A stretch of 64,000 bases of DNA from Adineta vaga (Eukaryota; Rotifera). A model generated the notes under the pieces. That model did not search any database. It had not been told where the DNA came from and saw nothing but the letters and a program-made list of their open reading frames with translations. Below, piece after piece: positions 1-12,700 of the stretch. The position numbers were made by a program, and so were the translations under genes. The stretch is taken from assembly GCA_021613535.1 (NCBI GenBank), contig CP075497.1, positions 6,448,001-6,512,000 of the forward strand, written 5' to 3'. The number at the start of each line of letters is the position of its first letter. Position 1 is the first letter of the stretch.

Positions 1-1089
1 ACTTATTGATGGTGTAGAGAGCATCGTCATATCATACTTGCGTAGAATTCTTCTTCTTTTTTAAATCTAAGAATTTCTATTTAGATTACAAAATTACGTG
101 TGAATACATGGAAAACACCAGGTGTTAAATCAACGAAATTGTACAAACATGTCGCTCTAATTCAACTTAGTGATATACGTAGTTTATTTGATATTGCAGC
201 ATCATCATGTGATGGTAAATATACCAGAAACGAATTATATATACATATATCACTAATTCGTTGTTGTTTGTTTTTTCAGAAAATGAACAGTTCGGAATGC
301 TCTGTTCAATTGATGGTCAAGCTCGTCAATTAATATTTCGTGTTGCTGATAATCATATGTCTATATCACGTTCACATTTAACCGATTCGATGACATCCTT
401 AACATCTCTATCAACTGTTTCAAGTGTCAATCAAACAAGTAAAACAGAAGTTCTCCAACATTTAGCTAAAGCAATTGCCGAAGAACGATGTCTTCTTGAT
501 AAAGTAAAAAAAAGAAACAAAACCCAAGAGAAATAGTTTTTAAATAAATGTATTCATTAACTTTTTAGACATCATTGATCGAAAATGTTGGACCAGAAAA
601 TGGAGCATTTACACCTCTATCATCAATGGATTTTATGAGTGATAATGATACTCTATCGACACATTCAACAATGAGTGCAACAACAACTAGTGGATTAAAT
701 TCTGTTGGAAGTGCATTACGAACGTATGAAAGTCAACTTTTGTGTTTTCTCCAATAGAAAAATCTTTGTTTTGTTGCTTTTAGTGGTTTATATAAAGCAA
801 AAAATCGTCTAAGTCGAACATTTTCTTTCAGTCCAATTTCATCGAAAAATCGTCTGAAGAAAATGCTTACATCAAATAGTTCATTATTACAGTTAAATGA
901 CAAAGATAATAATAATTTCAATACAATGAAACGTTTAAGTGTACCATCTCGACAAGATTCATTTACGAGTGAACGTAATTTTCCTCAATCACCGTCGAGA
1001 TTTATGCATTCAATACAAGAATGTAAGTTCAAATAGACTTTGTTTTCTCGTACAAAACAACCGTATTCATCATTTCTATTTTAGATTGA
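1..1089 (+). CDS. ECT2: ECT2 RhoGEF, C-terminal part (5' end outside window)
   Basis: This is the 3' end of a Rho guanine-nucleotide exchange factor that activates RhoA at the cleavage furrow during cytokinesis. The first secure exon starts at 85 after a TTTAG acceptor; bases 1-84 are probably intron or a tiny exon. Exons run to about 216, then about 279-501, 569-722, 778-1022 and a last bit at 1085-1089. The translation shows the end of the PH domain (LIQLSDIRSLFDI, aligning with PLSQIKKVLDI of vertebrate ECT2, then KTEVLQHLAKAI against LCRHVANTI). The basic tail RLSRTFSFSP...KNRLKKMLTS matches the vertebrate VTRAFSFSKTPKRALRRALMTS region. A strong GTAAGT donor at 1023 joined to the acceptor ending at 1084 gives ...SIQEY and a stop at 1087; reading through the donor gives a stop at 1034. 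Family identity rests on this tail and PH match; the DH and BRCT parts are not in the window. Confidence 0.78.
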
Positions 1090-2175
1090 TCTTTTGTCAT
1101 GAGATTTCTTTCATTTTCATATCAACATCTTTATTTCCTTTTGTCTAATCGAGTTTTTTTTTCTTCTTTCTTTTTATGTCTCTTTTGCTCTTCAAGAGCA
1201 TGTACAGGCTGTGTAAAAGAATAAATATACATAGATTTTACATTATTCAATTATAGGAAAAAGAAAACTGATAAAAAAGTCTGACGTCAACTCGTTTATG
1301 AAGCAGAATAAGTTTATATAATTAGTTCTTCCTTGATATTTTTAAAAATTTATAAGAAGAAAAGAAATGTCAAAACCAATAGTGTGTTCAAACGGAATCG
1401 GAAACGGAATTTGCTTTCAATAGAGAACAGTATTTGTTATTCTTTTTAATGTTCTCCAAAGAAATTTACTTCGATTTTATGAATATGTTGAAAAATAGAA
1501 AAAAAGGAAAAATGTTTAGAACAATTAACAAAAAAATAGAAAAACTTGACGGAACTATGCGATTGAGTTTTATCAATGTAATTTTCTCTAGATCACAATG
1601 AAATAAACAGTAACACATTGTCAAACTGTTTTCCATTTCCTGTCTACTTAATAGCTAAGCCTTGATATTTTTTTTCGAATTATCATTGATAGAAACAGGA
1701 TATGGTAAAGCTTCGCTGATTGCAAAATCCAATCTTTTATCGATAAAAAATATAGCTTAATAACTTGTCGAAAAAAAACAAAAGATATATCGACATTGTA
1801 TTGTTCTTCACATTGGAATCAGTTAAGTGGAAGACATCGTTAACGTTTCTTCTCTGATGTTGAAGTATTTTCAAGTTTATATCTTTACATTATCAAAATA
1901 AATGTTTGTTTCGAGTATTGAAAGCTAAATGATAATGATGACAGAGGAAGAGAGGAAAGGAAAGTCATTATGTTGTCACTATTCGATCGGTATTCTTTTC
2001 AGTGTAGATGGAGTACATCATCTGATCGACTGATTGGTTATTAAACATTTAAATTGAACAAAGAATAGAGTTCGTCATTGGAAAGAAAACAAAAGGTTAT
2101 ATCTTCTTTTCTATCATCATATGTATCTGATATCCTTGTTCTGTAAAGTAGGATATTTTATTTTAGATAGAAGAC
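1090..2175. other. Intergenic, ECT2 to GPSM2
   Basis: AT-rich sequence with homopolymer runs. I see no credible coding exon, in particular no TPR-like reading frame that could supply the missing N-terminus of the next gene. A TTTTAG acceptor at 2161-2166 just before the GPSM2 start suggests a 5' UTR intron in this interval. Confidence 0.5.
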
Positions 2176-5100
2176 ATGTCAACGTTACATAAAAGATTTG
2201 CTCGTAAACATTCAATCGGTTCAAAAAAAGAAAATCGACCAAAACAACCGAATTCACATCAATCAATCTTTCTTGATTCATCTGATCAATCTCGTGCATT
2301 GTATTATTTAGGTTTGACATATCATCTCAAAGCAAAAGAATTGCTTTCCTCAACAAATGGTTTAATTAATGATGATATTCGAACATTATTGAGCAAAGCG
2401 ATTGTTTACTATGAGTAAGTTTCTTTTTTCTCCTTCTCAAAATCTAATAGTTTGATCTTTTCTTCTGATCTCGTTGATAGTTAATGAATATATAGTTATT
2501 CATTCTAGTTCCGAAAAGTTTTCATCCATGATCGGAAAACCAGACATGCATTCATGTTTCTTTTTCTTCTTCTTCTTCTTCTTTTGTTTCCCCCTTCTTC
2601 TCCTTCTCGTTTTCTCTCACCCTCTGTCTTTCTCGTTTGCCCATTGATATGATGATGATGATAGATGGATGGATAGTTACGTACGATTCTCTTCTATTTT
2701 CTGCTTGTCTGTCATTCGTCTGCAGTTTGATTTTCCGCGTGCGTAGCATTCATTCATTCATTGTCATTTGCTTGTTTTTTTTCCTTTAGTTGCTCATGTG
2801 TTAGGGTGTTGCTCAGTTTCCGTTTTGCTTCCAGCATATATACACATATAATTTTCTCTATTTCTCTCCGAACTATCTACTTGAGAGGTTAAGAGAAGTA
2901 AGAGAGCCAATGTAACGAAAGAAAAAAAATAAGAATAAGACGCAAAAAGAAGTTAGATTGGAATGAGAGGAAACTATTCTTTATTACGACTTTGATTACT
3001 TTATGAGAAACAGAGAGGTATCTTATTTGACAAATATGAGCAATCTATCTGTAAAGACTATGATAGTTTAAGAAAAGTCGAAGAGTAGGCGTAGGATGTG
3101 TAGATAAGCTTATTCTCAAGGCATAGTAATTATGTGTATGTGTCCGCTTTAATTCAATCTCGAAAACGATGAGTTTAGTGCATGCTTAGTTTAATCTGTT
3201 TGAGTACAATACAATAAGTGCAAATGTTCGATTCACACTTACTATTTTCGTGTAAAATGATCACATGAAAATTTGTACTCTTGCTTTTTCCCCTCTATTT
3301 ATCTATTTGTTTGCTATATTTCACGAATGACAGAGCGTTTGAAGCTACCGGCTATATAAAATATTACCATAAATTATTGAATCATTCTTGACATCATTTG
3401 TCGTTAGTTGACTCTTGTCTACCAAAATCATTCATTCAACAACGTATGATTATCTATATTCTAGCAAGTTAGAAGGGAGAAAGAAATTTCGTTATTACCA
3501 GATTTACCAATTTAAGATCTTATTTTCAGACTAAACAAAGGTCACATTTTCCATATAAATGGTCTATTATGAATAGTCTCTCTTGAGAAAGAGACAGAAC
3601 GTTCGTTCATCTACTCGATTGAAAAGAGGTTAAGATAACAATAAAGAAAAACTGAGATCGGCAAAGAAAGAAAAGAATATTCTATCCTTCTCATTTTTCT
3701 TGCGTATACGTTTTTTTTCGCCAGACATGCACTCGATAGTTTCTCTATTTTCCGTTTTAAGGAATTTTATTTGTTTGAACAGAAGAATAACAAGAGCTCT
3801 TTCTCCTAGCCTCAGTTATTGTTAGTTTTCGGGGGAAGAAGAAAAGAGAAAGAAACGAGATCTTAAAAGATAGTTCACATTTTCATCGGACGAGTTAATT
3901 TGCATATAAATGCGAAAAATAATAGATGCATCATACACTTCTAATCATAAATACGAATATCTACAATTATCAAACCTCACGTAAGTTTCATGATGAAAAA
4001 TAGTTTTTCTTCTCTTTATCATTAATCGTCCGTAAAGAAAAGAAACATAACGTTTTTCTTTTCTTGATTATTGCCTACATCAGACGATCAAGTGAATAAC
4101 AGTATTAAAATATAGATATACAAGTATAAAATTGATGATCTCTCAAACAGAAAGCATATGTCATTAAAAAAAAAGAGAGTTGATATTATTTTTCTTTTTC
4201 CTGCATTGGTCTTCATGTTTAGTTTCAATTCAAGCATATATCATGTGACTGTAATATTTAGCAAATATATTCAAGATTCCTTAGGGAAAGAAGTGTGTGT
4301 GTGATGAAGTTACTCTTGTTTAATATACTGAATTTTCCTTCATTAATGACTAGTATAGTTTTATTTCTTTCGTTTACTAAGTCATTTCACACACACACAC
4401 ACACACACACCAACACGTGATGTCATGGAGTTGCTGAAGAATAAGATTATTCTGTACATTCTTTCCCTCTTTTTCTTCTCCAGATAGAACATGTCAAACA
4501 ATTGTCTTGCCCTATTCATATTCTCATATGATAGATGTTAATAGTTGTATCAGTTTGTTTATTCCACATATGTATTGTCATAAAACAGACAAACATGTCT
4601 TATCTTTTTAGTTGCTGTCCATCTTCCATGTCTTATCCTATTAGAATAACATTGTGTTTTTCTTTTCTTATGCTTGACAGAAATCTTTCCATATCAAGAC
4701 ACGAAACAGAAACAATGAGAAAGTGGAAATTAATATTGATTTGTTTATTTTTTCATGTAGGCAAAATCTCGATCTCAATAAGGAACTAAACGACAAAGTG
4801 GCAGAAGGAAGAACATTAGGAAATATTGGCAATGTCAATTATTTATTACAAGATTACTCAACATCGATTGAGTACCTTGATAAAGTAATGAGCAATTCAT
4901 TGTTAGTTAGTTTGTTTTTCTAACATCAAATCATTCTTTTTAGCGTTTGACAATTGCAAAAGAATGTGATGATCAAGCAGGTCAACGCCGTGCTCATGGC
5001 AATCTCGGCAATGCTTATTTGTATTTAGAAGATTTCGATAAAGCACTTCATCATTATAGGTATATAAAAGGAGAAAGAGAGAGAAATGATTTCTATTTAT

Positions 5101-6906
5101 GAAATTCATTTGCATTTTTATCTTTTAAAGAGAAGCAATGACTATTGGTGAATTAACACATGATGAATTATTTATTGCACGAATGAATTTTACTATTGGT
5201 CGTGTTTATAGTTTAAAACAAGATTATGATACAGCAATTTATTTTCATGAAAAACATTTAAATTTAGCACGACAATTAGATGATTCAATAGGTCAATGCC
5301 GAGCATATTATATTTTAAGTCAATTAAATGAAAAAATCAATCAACATGAAAAAGCTACGAAATATGATAGTCTTTATAAAGCTCTTGCACGAGAAGTAAA
5401 AATAAATACGAACTTTTGAAATTTATTTCTTATATTCAATCAATTTAGATTGATGAACCATTCGAAGACACAATATCAATGTCCACACATCGGGACCAAC
5501 AAAAAATATTCTCAAAGTTTGTTTTCAATGAAATTTTATTCGATCAAAAGAATCCGTTCTGTTTTTCTTTCTCTTATAGAATCTACGTACCGATTCGATT
5601 AGTATAAGTTTATCGGAAGGTGGTGGTACTAATAATGGTTCATCAGGTTCTGCATCTCAAAGTCCACATTCATCACGTTCAAATGCAAGCGTTAGTAGTA
5701 GTATAACTGATGTGCGTTCATTTACTAGTTCACATCATAATGCAACGAATGATAAATCGTTATCAAATAAAAGTAAAAAAAGTAAAACAAATTCCAATAG
5801 TTTAAAATCAAATTTCATGTCACATTTGGGTAAAAAATCACCAATACAACCACGAAAAGAAGTGAGCTTTTTTTCGAATTGAAACGATTTTCTTATCGAA
5901 AGTTCTTTTTCTTCTTTAGTCATTACCAGCTGATCATGATGATTTAGTTGATTTGGTTTGTCGAATGCAAAAATCACGCTTTGAAGATCAACGTTGTGAT
6001 TTAAAATCAACAACAACAGCTACTCATGGACCCAATAATACCAATACATTACATGGACATCGTACGTAGTTTTACTTTAATAATTAGTCGATTTTATTGT
6101 TTGCTTGTAAAAATTCTCTGTAACGGAAATGATGATGTCTAGGAAAAGCGGAAACAATTCTTTGAGTATTCATTCAGAAAATATTTGCATACCTGTTTTG
6201 AGGTCATTTGACTGGAGAAATCGGAAATGTAATATCTAATTAGAATAAATGATGAAGGAAACACTATTTTTCAATAAAAAAAATACAACGAAATAGATCG
6301 GAAAAAAAATTTAGGATTTTGTTTTTTCTTTCGAAATTAGGTTCAAGTGTTCAACTCGAAGATATTTTGAATACAGTCGATCGTTTACAACAATCTCGTC
6401 TAGATGATCAACGAACAAATCTACCATCAGCAATTCATCGGGATAATAATAATAATAACAACAACTCGAAAGCAAATCGACGTCTTTCACCATTGAATGA
6501 ACAATTTTTTGATCAACTTTCAAAATGTCAAGTAAGAGATGATTCGAGAAGAATCGAAGAAATATTCATTTCCTTTCGTTAGGATTCTCGTCTCGATGAT
6601 CAACGAGCTGTGCTCATACCGATTCATAATCATAATACTTCATCAGCAAGGCCAGCATCTGCATCATCAATTATGTCAACAAGAACTACAACAGCAACAG
6701 AATCACCGTCAAAAATTGTTACGAATGAAGCTACATCAAAAACTCTTCCAGATGATGATTTCTTTTCTCTTCTCAATCGTTTACAATCACGTCGAATTGA
6801 TCAACAACGAACATGTTTACCGGCAATAAATATACAAGCAAATTCTCCGCTGGTATCACCGAATTCCAGTAGTACACCATCAAAACGAACCCGTGTGAAA
6901 CCATAA
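2176..6906 (+). CDS. GPSM2: GPSM2/LGN/Pins-like TPR-GoLoco protein, short TPR array
   Basis: This is an adaptor linking Galpha-i-GDP at the cell cortex to NuMA and dynein for spindle orientation. My nine-exon model (2176-2414, 4761-4884, 4944-5059, 5131-5395, 5449-5520, 5580-5861, 5920-6061, 6341-6531, 6583-6906) gives 584 aa with consistent phase. About five TPRs occupy residues 40-270 (for example RTLGNIGNVNYLLQDY, RRAHGNLGNAYLYLEDF). A Ser/Asn-rich linker follows, then four GoLoco motifs with the diagnostic DQR: MQKSRFEDQR, LQQSRLDDQR, DSRLDDQR and LQSRRIDQQR. The third is split by an intron. Vertebrate LGN has about eight TPRs; the first three are missing here, replaced by a basic leader (MSTLHKRFARKHS). 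Intron 1 is 2,346 nt while most others are 50-70 nt. The exon 5 donor at 5521 (GTTTTC) is weak but keeps frame. Confidence 0.9.
4389..4410. repeat. (CA)n microsatellite
   Basis: Eleven CA units inside the 2.3-kb first intron of the GPSM2-like gene. Confidence 0.95.
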
Positions 6907-8129
6907 TATGAATTTTGTTGAATGAACAAAAAGAAAAGCCTTTCTTTAAATTCTTCTTCTTTTTCTCTCTATTTCCTTTCTTATTCTTCAATTGTCTTTT
7001 TTTTCTGTTTATTGGTTTGTTTGTCTATACCTATATATAGCTATTATTTTTAAATGAATTGTATCATAGAAATGCAAACAGAAGCAAATGAAAATGATTT
7101 CATATTCATAATTAATTATGATTGTCAAGAACGATGAAGATTTTCTTACATTTATATGATCAAATCGAAAGAAAGTACATTACTCCGTTAGTATGCTGCG
7201 TTTTTCCTTCTTTCTCTTTAATGCAATTTCAGACTAAAAGGATGCTATGCATATATATTTGACATGTATTCCGGAATTTCTAACCGAGAAAGAACAGGAA
7301 ATAGAATGCATTTCATTGAAAGAACGCAAAAGGAATGAATCCGAAATGAATGATATATATAGATAATTGCAGATGTCTTTTCAAAAAGGATCTACCTACA
7401 TAATGACGAGTATATCATTATGACTCTCGTATTAGCATTGAAGAAATTATATGAAATTAAATTCTAATGATAGATGATTTTATCATCGTTTGCCGATGAT
7501 CACTAAACATGAAATACAAGTATGAACGTTCGATCAAGGTCAATGATCTCGAGATTTACTCGATTACTCATATTGAGGAAAAGTTCATTTTTAAAAGATG
7601 ATTGATACAAATAAATATATCATTGTAAAATCGAGTATACTTTATTACTTGATGGTTTCAAAGTTCTTATCGACAATTGGTTTTAATATAGAAAAATACA
7701 GAACTAGAAACTCTTGAAATCGTTTATTTTTAATAGATAATGTGCGTATTTACTAATGCTCAATATGTTTAGAAAAAATGACATTAGCTTGTCAATTCAG
7801 AAAAGTGTGAAACTATTATATGTTGTAAATGTGTTTAATCATCAAACTGAAAAACATTTTATCACTAGATAATAAATTTTCGGACGTTTTTCTAATCACA
7901 TCTCGATATTCATTGATACAAAATTGAAGTATAAATCGTGTCTTTTATACGGTTCTTTTAATCAATGAAAAAAGACAAGAATCGGTAGCGTAGTCAACAC
8001 GATAAATACGGTGTGTCATGCTACAAAAAAGAAAAGGCACGAATAATATATATCGAAAAAAAAGAAGAGAAAGGGATATCTGATCAATGACAAAAAAATG
8101 TACATAAAAGTAAATGTTCTGTTTTATAA
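6907..8129. other. Convergent intergenic region, GPSM2 / TFAM
   Basis: This region holds the 3' flanks of a + strand and a - strand gene. It is AT-rich, with no exon-like frame on either strand and scattered simple-sequence A/T runs. Confidence 0.5.
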
Positions 8130-9463
8130 TTAAACTTTCTTAGAACTAGTTGAATGGTTTAGCTTTTTTGATGATGATGATTCATCATCGGATGATGATA
8201 ATGTATCTTTATCACTTGTTGTTTGTGTTGATTTTGTTTTAGTTGCTTTCTTTGTTGCGACAGCAGTTTTCGATGAACTACTTGCGCGTTTTGATACGGA
8301 TCGTTTACCAGTTGCTGATGTTCCACGTTTTTTCTTTGCTGTTCCCTAGAGAAACATATCATACAAAGATTAATGAAGAATATTTAAATCAAAACAAACA
8401 TCTTTTGCTTTTGATGAAGCTAATGATGATGATCGTTGAGGTTTTACTTTTGGTGCTTGTGCATGTGTTGCATCCCAAGCAACTAAAGCTTTGATATAAG
8501 CTTGTTTTTCTTCTTGATAAAGATTTTCATATTTCTAAAGAAAATATCTTCGATAAATCATCGAAAATATGTGAAAAAAGGACAATAATTTACTTGTTTA
8601 TCTTGTATAGTCATTTGTGACCATCGCTGAGAGGCACCTCGCATGAAATCCTATGTAAAAGCAATTATGGATGATTTATCACAAAACAGATTCATACTTT
8701 CAAATCCGCTTCACCACGATCAAGTGTGGTAAGAAAATGAGCATAAGCTGAGCGTGGTCGTTTCGCGGGCAATTGTTGAATACTCTTAAAAAAGAGATTT
8801 TTTACATCATCAAAATTTAATTAAACAAGATATAAAGAAAATACTTTTTTGACTCGATGTTCGATTCGTCTGGCCTTTTCATCTGCATCGATTGTTTGTA
8901 AATCACTCGCCGATAAACGTTGTTTTTCGTTTTCATATGTTGCTTTTTGATCTTGAGCTCTTTTCACATAATTCTACAACAACAAAAAACGTACATTCAA
9001 TATTCTTTCAAACATTGCTTTCTTTTCTCTATACTTGTTTCTTATCATCCGATAAACTTCTCCAAACTTCAGCTACTTTCCTACTAATATCAGCCAATTT
9101 TAAATCTATAAAAATTTCATCATTTTTAATTTCCTAGAAAAAGTGAAATGATTTTACCAGGATATTTTGCACTAACATCACGATAATTATCTTTAACAAA
9201 ACTAGCATACGGACTGCGAGCACGTAAATCACGCATTCTATTTATTAAACTTGTATTCTTTGCTGAATTATCAGCAGAAGGTGATGTTTTATCGGTGGCT
9301 GTTGACATCGAACGATGATCAAATGTTAACATAGAAACAAGATTCTGACTAAAAATAAGATTTATTTCTCTTCAAATCAATCACCGATCGATTCATCTTA
9401 CTTAGCAAATAAAGTTGAACCTGTCACACGTGCAACCATCTGTGTTGTACATGTTGCCCACAT
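8130..9463 (-). CDS. TFAM: TFAM-like mitochondrial transcription factor A, two HMG boxes
   Basis: This protein packages and transcribes mitochondrial DNA through two HMG boxes. The reading begins MWATCTTQMVARVTGSTLFA, a basic/hydroxylated leader suited to mitochondrial import. HMG box 1 contains SPYASFVKDNYRDVSAKYPG and VAEVWRSLSDDKKQ; a charged linker follows. HMG box 2 opens with the TFAM-typical KRPRSAYAHFL and continues QRWSQMTIQDKQKYENLYQE. At least seven short introns interrupt it. Unlike vertebrate TFAM, which ends soon after box 2, about 80 more residues follow, rich in Lys, Ser, Thr and Ala (for example KKKRGTSATGKRSVSKRASS, then an acidic SSSDDESSSSKK), resembling a histone-H1 tail. 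A nuclear HMGB-type protein is the main alternative, but the leader and the spacing of the boxes favour TFAM. Confidence 0.8.
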
Positions 9464-9793
9464 ATTTCTTTTTTTTCCTTATTTGTCTAAAGTTTGAGAG
9501 AAGAACATATGTAGAAATGTAAATAATTAAGAAGCTTTTTTTTCTCTGGTTTTCTTTTTTCGTAAACAATAGACAAAAAAAAACACATTTCACAAATAGA
9601 CAGATGAATTAACACAATCAATCGATAACATTCAACACACGCGATATTTCTTCTCTTAAATTAAAACCACTTGAACGTTTACACAAAACAAAAAAAAAGG
9701 ATCAATGAATTAGTTGTAATGATGATAATGAAAACGAAAACAATTAATATATCAATTCAATTTCTAGCAAAAAAAAGCCCAATGAATTCTTCT
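9464..9793. other. Intergenic spacer, CCAR1 3' end to TFAM 5' end
   Basis: About 330 bases between two head-to-tail - strand genes. It holds the presumed TFAM promoter and CCAR1 3' UTR. It is A/T-rich and no motif could be assigned. Confidence 0.5.
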
Positions 9794-12700
9794 CTATTGA
9801 GTAACTTCAGATGGAACAGTTTCTAAAATATACAGAAGTTACTTTTTTCACTTTTCGAAAAAAAATCTCAATTTTACCTTCGATTTTTGTTGCCTGTTCT
9901 TCTTCAGCCGGTTTTTCCGTTGTTTTGGGTTTATCTGTTTCATTTGATGTCTTCGTACCAATAGTTTTCTTTGTATCATCTTCAGATTTTCGTGTTTGTG
10001 ATGGTTGTTTCTCTTTAATACCAAGTGTATGTGTAATATGATCAAATAATGTACGTGATTCACCACGTGCACGATAAAGTGCATCTGAATAACGTTTATA
10101 TTTTTCTTCAAGTTCTTTAAGATCATGTTGAGTATCACGTAAACGTTTCTTCGTATCAGATAATTGATCACTATAGGAACGGCTACTTTTTTGTGTTGAA
10201 TGTAAATCATCAGTTAGTTTTTCTAAATGAAACGAAATTCATGCAAAATATTAGATTCTGATGCGTAAACAAGACTTGTGACGAATATCAACTTACGAAT
10301 TTCTTTTTTTAAAGTATCAATTTTTAATTCGAGACCCGTTTGAATTTTATTCGACATTTCCAATTGTTTCATTGCACGTTGATTATCTACTGAAGTTGTA
10401 AGTTGGTTTTCATTTATTGTTGATGAACGTATTCCAAATACGGACATATGATGTGGTAACAGAAGTAAATTTCCTATCACGAAAAGAAGAGAATTCTATT
10501 TAGCAAAAGAAAATGTTGAAAGAATGATACCTTTCGGTGCAAGTGAGTCAATATCAGTTTCATTAATTTCAATATGATTTGTTGGATTATTATCGTCTGT
10601 TGGTAAAGCTTTATCAGTTAATTTATGATATTGAACTTTTTCATTATGAGCTATTCGGCTGACAAACATTTTCGCCTAAAAATATGTTTTATTTTAAATG
10701 TTTTTATTCCTCGTACAAATTTACCTCATTTTTAGTTAAAGATAAACCTGATAATAGAAGAATTTCTTCGAGATCTTTTTCTGTTAGATAACCACAACGA
10801 TTTCGATCGAAGAATGTAAATGCAAGTAATAATTCAGGATGAATTGTACGTTGACAAGTCTGAATAGCTGTTGTAGATGATTTATGATTTTCATCTGTAT
10901 TTTTTTCATTGGTTTCTTCCTGAGCTGGTTTTTTGTGATGATCAGACGAATCATCCTATAAATCAACAATGAATGATGATGAATAATTTTCATTAAATCT
11001 TTTCATTACTTGACTCGGTGTTCGTTTTCGTTTCTTTTCATTTTCTTCTATATTTGCATCTAATTCAGGTACAGCAATATCTTCATTACTAGTTATCATT
11101 GATTCGACTTGTTCTTCTTTCGTTTCATTATTTGTTTCTTGTTCATTATTTTGTTCAGTAGTAATTGTTGTTGGCTCAGGCTCAACATTTGTATCCGTTA
11201 CTTCTAAACAACTGTATAATGATCGATAGATGTTATAGGAATAATCACGCATTAACATTTCAGAAAATGCTTCAGAAAATAAGTATAACTAGAAAAAGAG
11301 ACGAAATCATCGTAAAATAAAAAAGAAAGATTTCAAAGGATTAAAATTTACTTCGAAACATTTTTCTTTGATTGTATCTTTATTTGCATAATTGAGAAGA
11401 TAATGAAGTGATACGACACGACAATCGAATTTATCCCCTTTCGCTGTTGTTGGATGAACAAGGATCGAACGATGAGAAGGAAGTTGATATTTGCTTTCAA
11501 TATCTTTACGTATTTTATCAATATCAGCTTGATTATGTTCTTTAATTTCAGTTTTTATTGAACTCGTTGTTGTCTCCGGTGCAGTTGTTGACGGTTGCTC
11601 TTCTTCGTTACTCTCAGTAGTAGAAGTAGTAGTAGTGGCAGCAGCTGCTGCTGCTGTAGCTTTTTCTTCATCGATCTAAGAAATTTGATTCATAATTTAA
11701 AACATGATTCGTTCTGATTAGAATTTACTTTTTCTTGTTGAAGAATTTTTGTTAATCGTTTCTTTAAATCAACTTTTATTCCGCTAACTGGTTGTCCACG
11801 TGCTTTCAATTCGGCTTTTAGATCGAGTACCTACATATAGAATTCAATAGAAACAAACGAATAGATATAAACTGTACTTACACGAAGATTTTCCACATCA
11901 ACAGCTGCATGATGAGATGCACTAGGTGCTTCAACATTTTCATCCTAAAATTTCCGAGAAAAAGTTTAATACAATGATTTGAAAAAAGAAAGAAAGACAG
12001 ATAGACAGATTTAGAGATTCATATCGTCAGATGACAAATATTGTCTTGCACGCAAGAAAGAAGAAATAGAAGAAAAAAAAAGAGAGATCAACGAATATAT
12101 ATGTACAGATATATTGACTTCATTGAGTTCTTCAGCAATTTCTTCATCACATGTTTGTTTGTACTTTGATATTGTTTCTTCCCAGTCGAGGCTTGATGGC
12201 ATACAGGCGGCAGCAATATCTGGCAGGAAAACGATGATATTTTCAACACGACTCTCAATCAGACGGCCCTTGTGAATTTCTTCCGGACGATGATAGCGCA
12301 CCTCCAGGTAACGGCACCTAGGATGAGGTACACATTTGATGATGAGAATCAATGATAGATATGATCAATAATAAGATAATATTACATAGAAAAAAAAGAA
12401 ATTTTAGAAGACTAATCCTTATATTATGTGTATTATTCCTCAATGGAAAATAACATAGAATAAGATGTAAAACATATTTCATGTGTATGTATATTTGTAA
12501 AGAATATGTAAAATTTCATTGAATTAACTACGTACCATTGAATACATTTGCTAAGATCAATGCCAGTTTGAGCACGAACACAACGAATAGCTGTACGAAT
12601 AAGTACTTGATGATCAGTATCAGGATTAGAACCATCAAGTGATTCAGACCATGAACCACCTAATGGAAAATATTCATTTTGATGACGAACACCAACAAGA

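Noticed and set aside
1023-2166. Possible splice from the ECT2 GTAAGT donor (1023) to the acceptor before GPSM2 (2166), making a fusion protein
   Set aside because: The junction puts the GPSM2 ATG out of frame, and a closer acceptor at 1084 gives a sensible stop.
9848-10210. 120-aa - strand frame rich in Ile, His and Lys
   Set aside because: It is a shadow frame of the CCAR1 coiled-coil exon.
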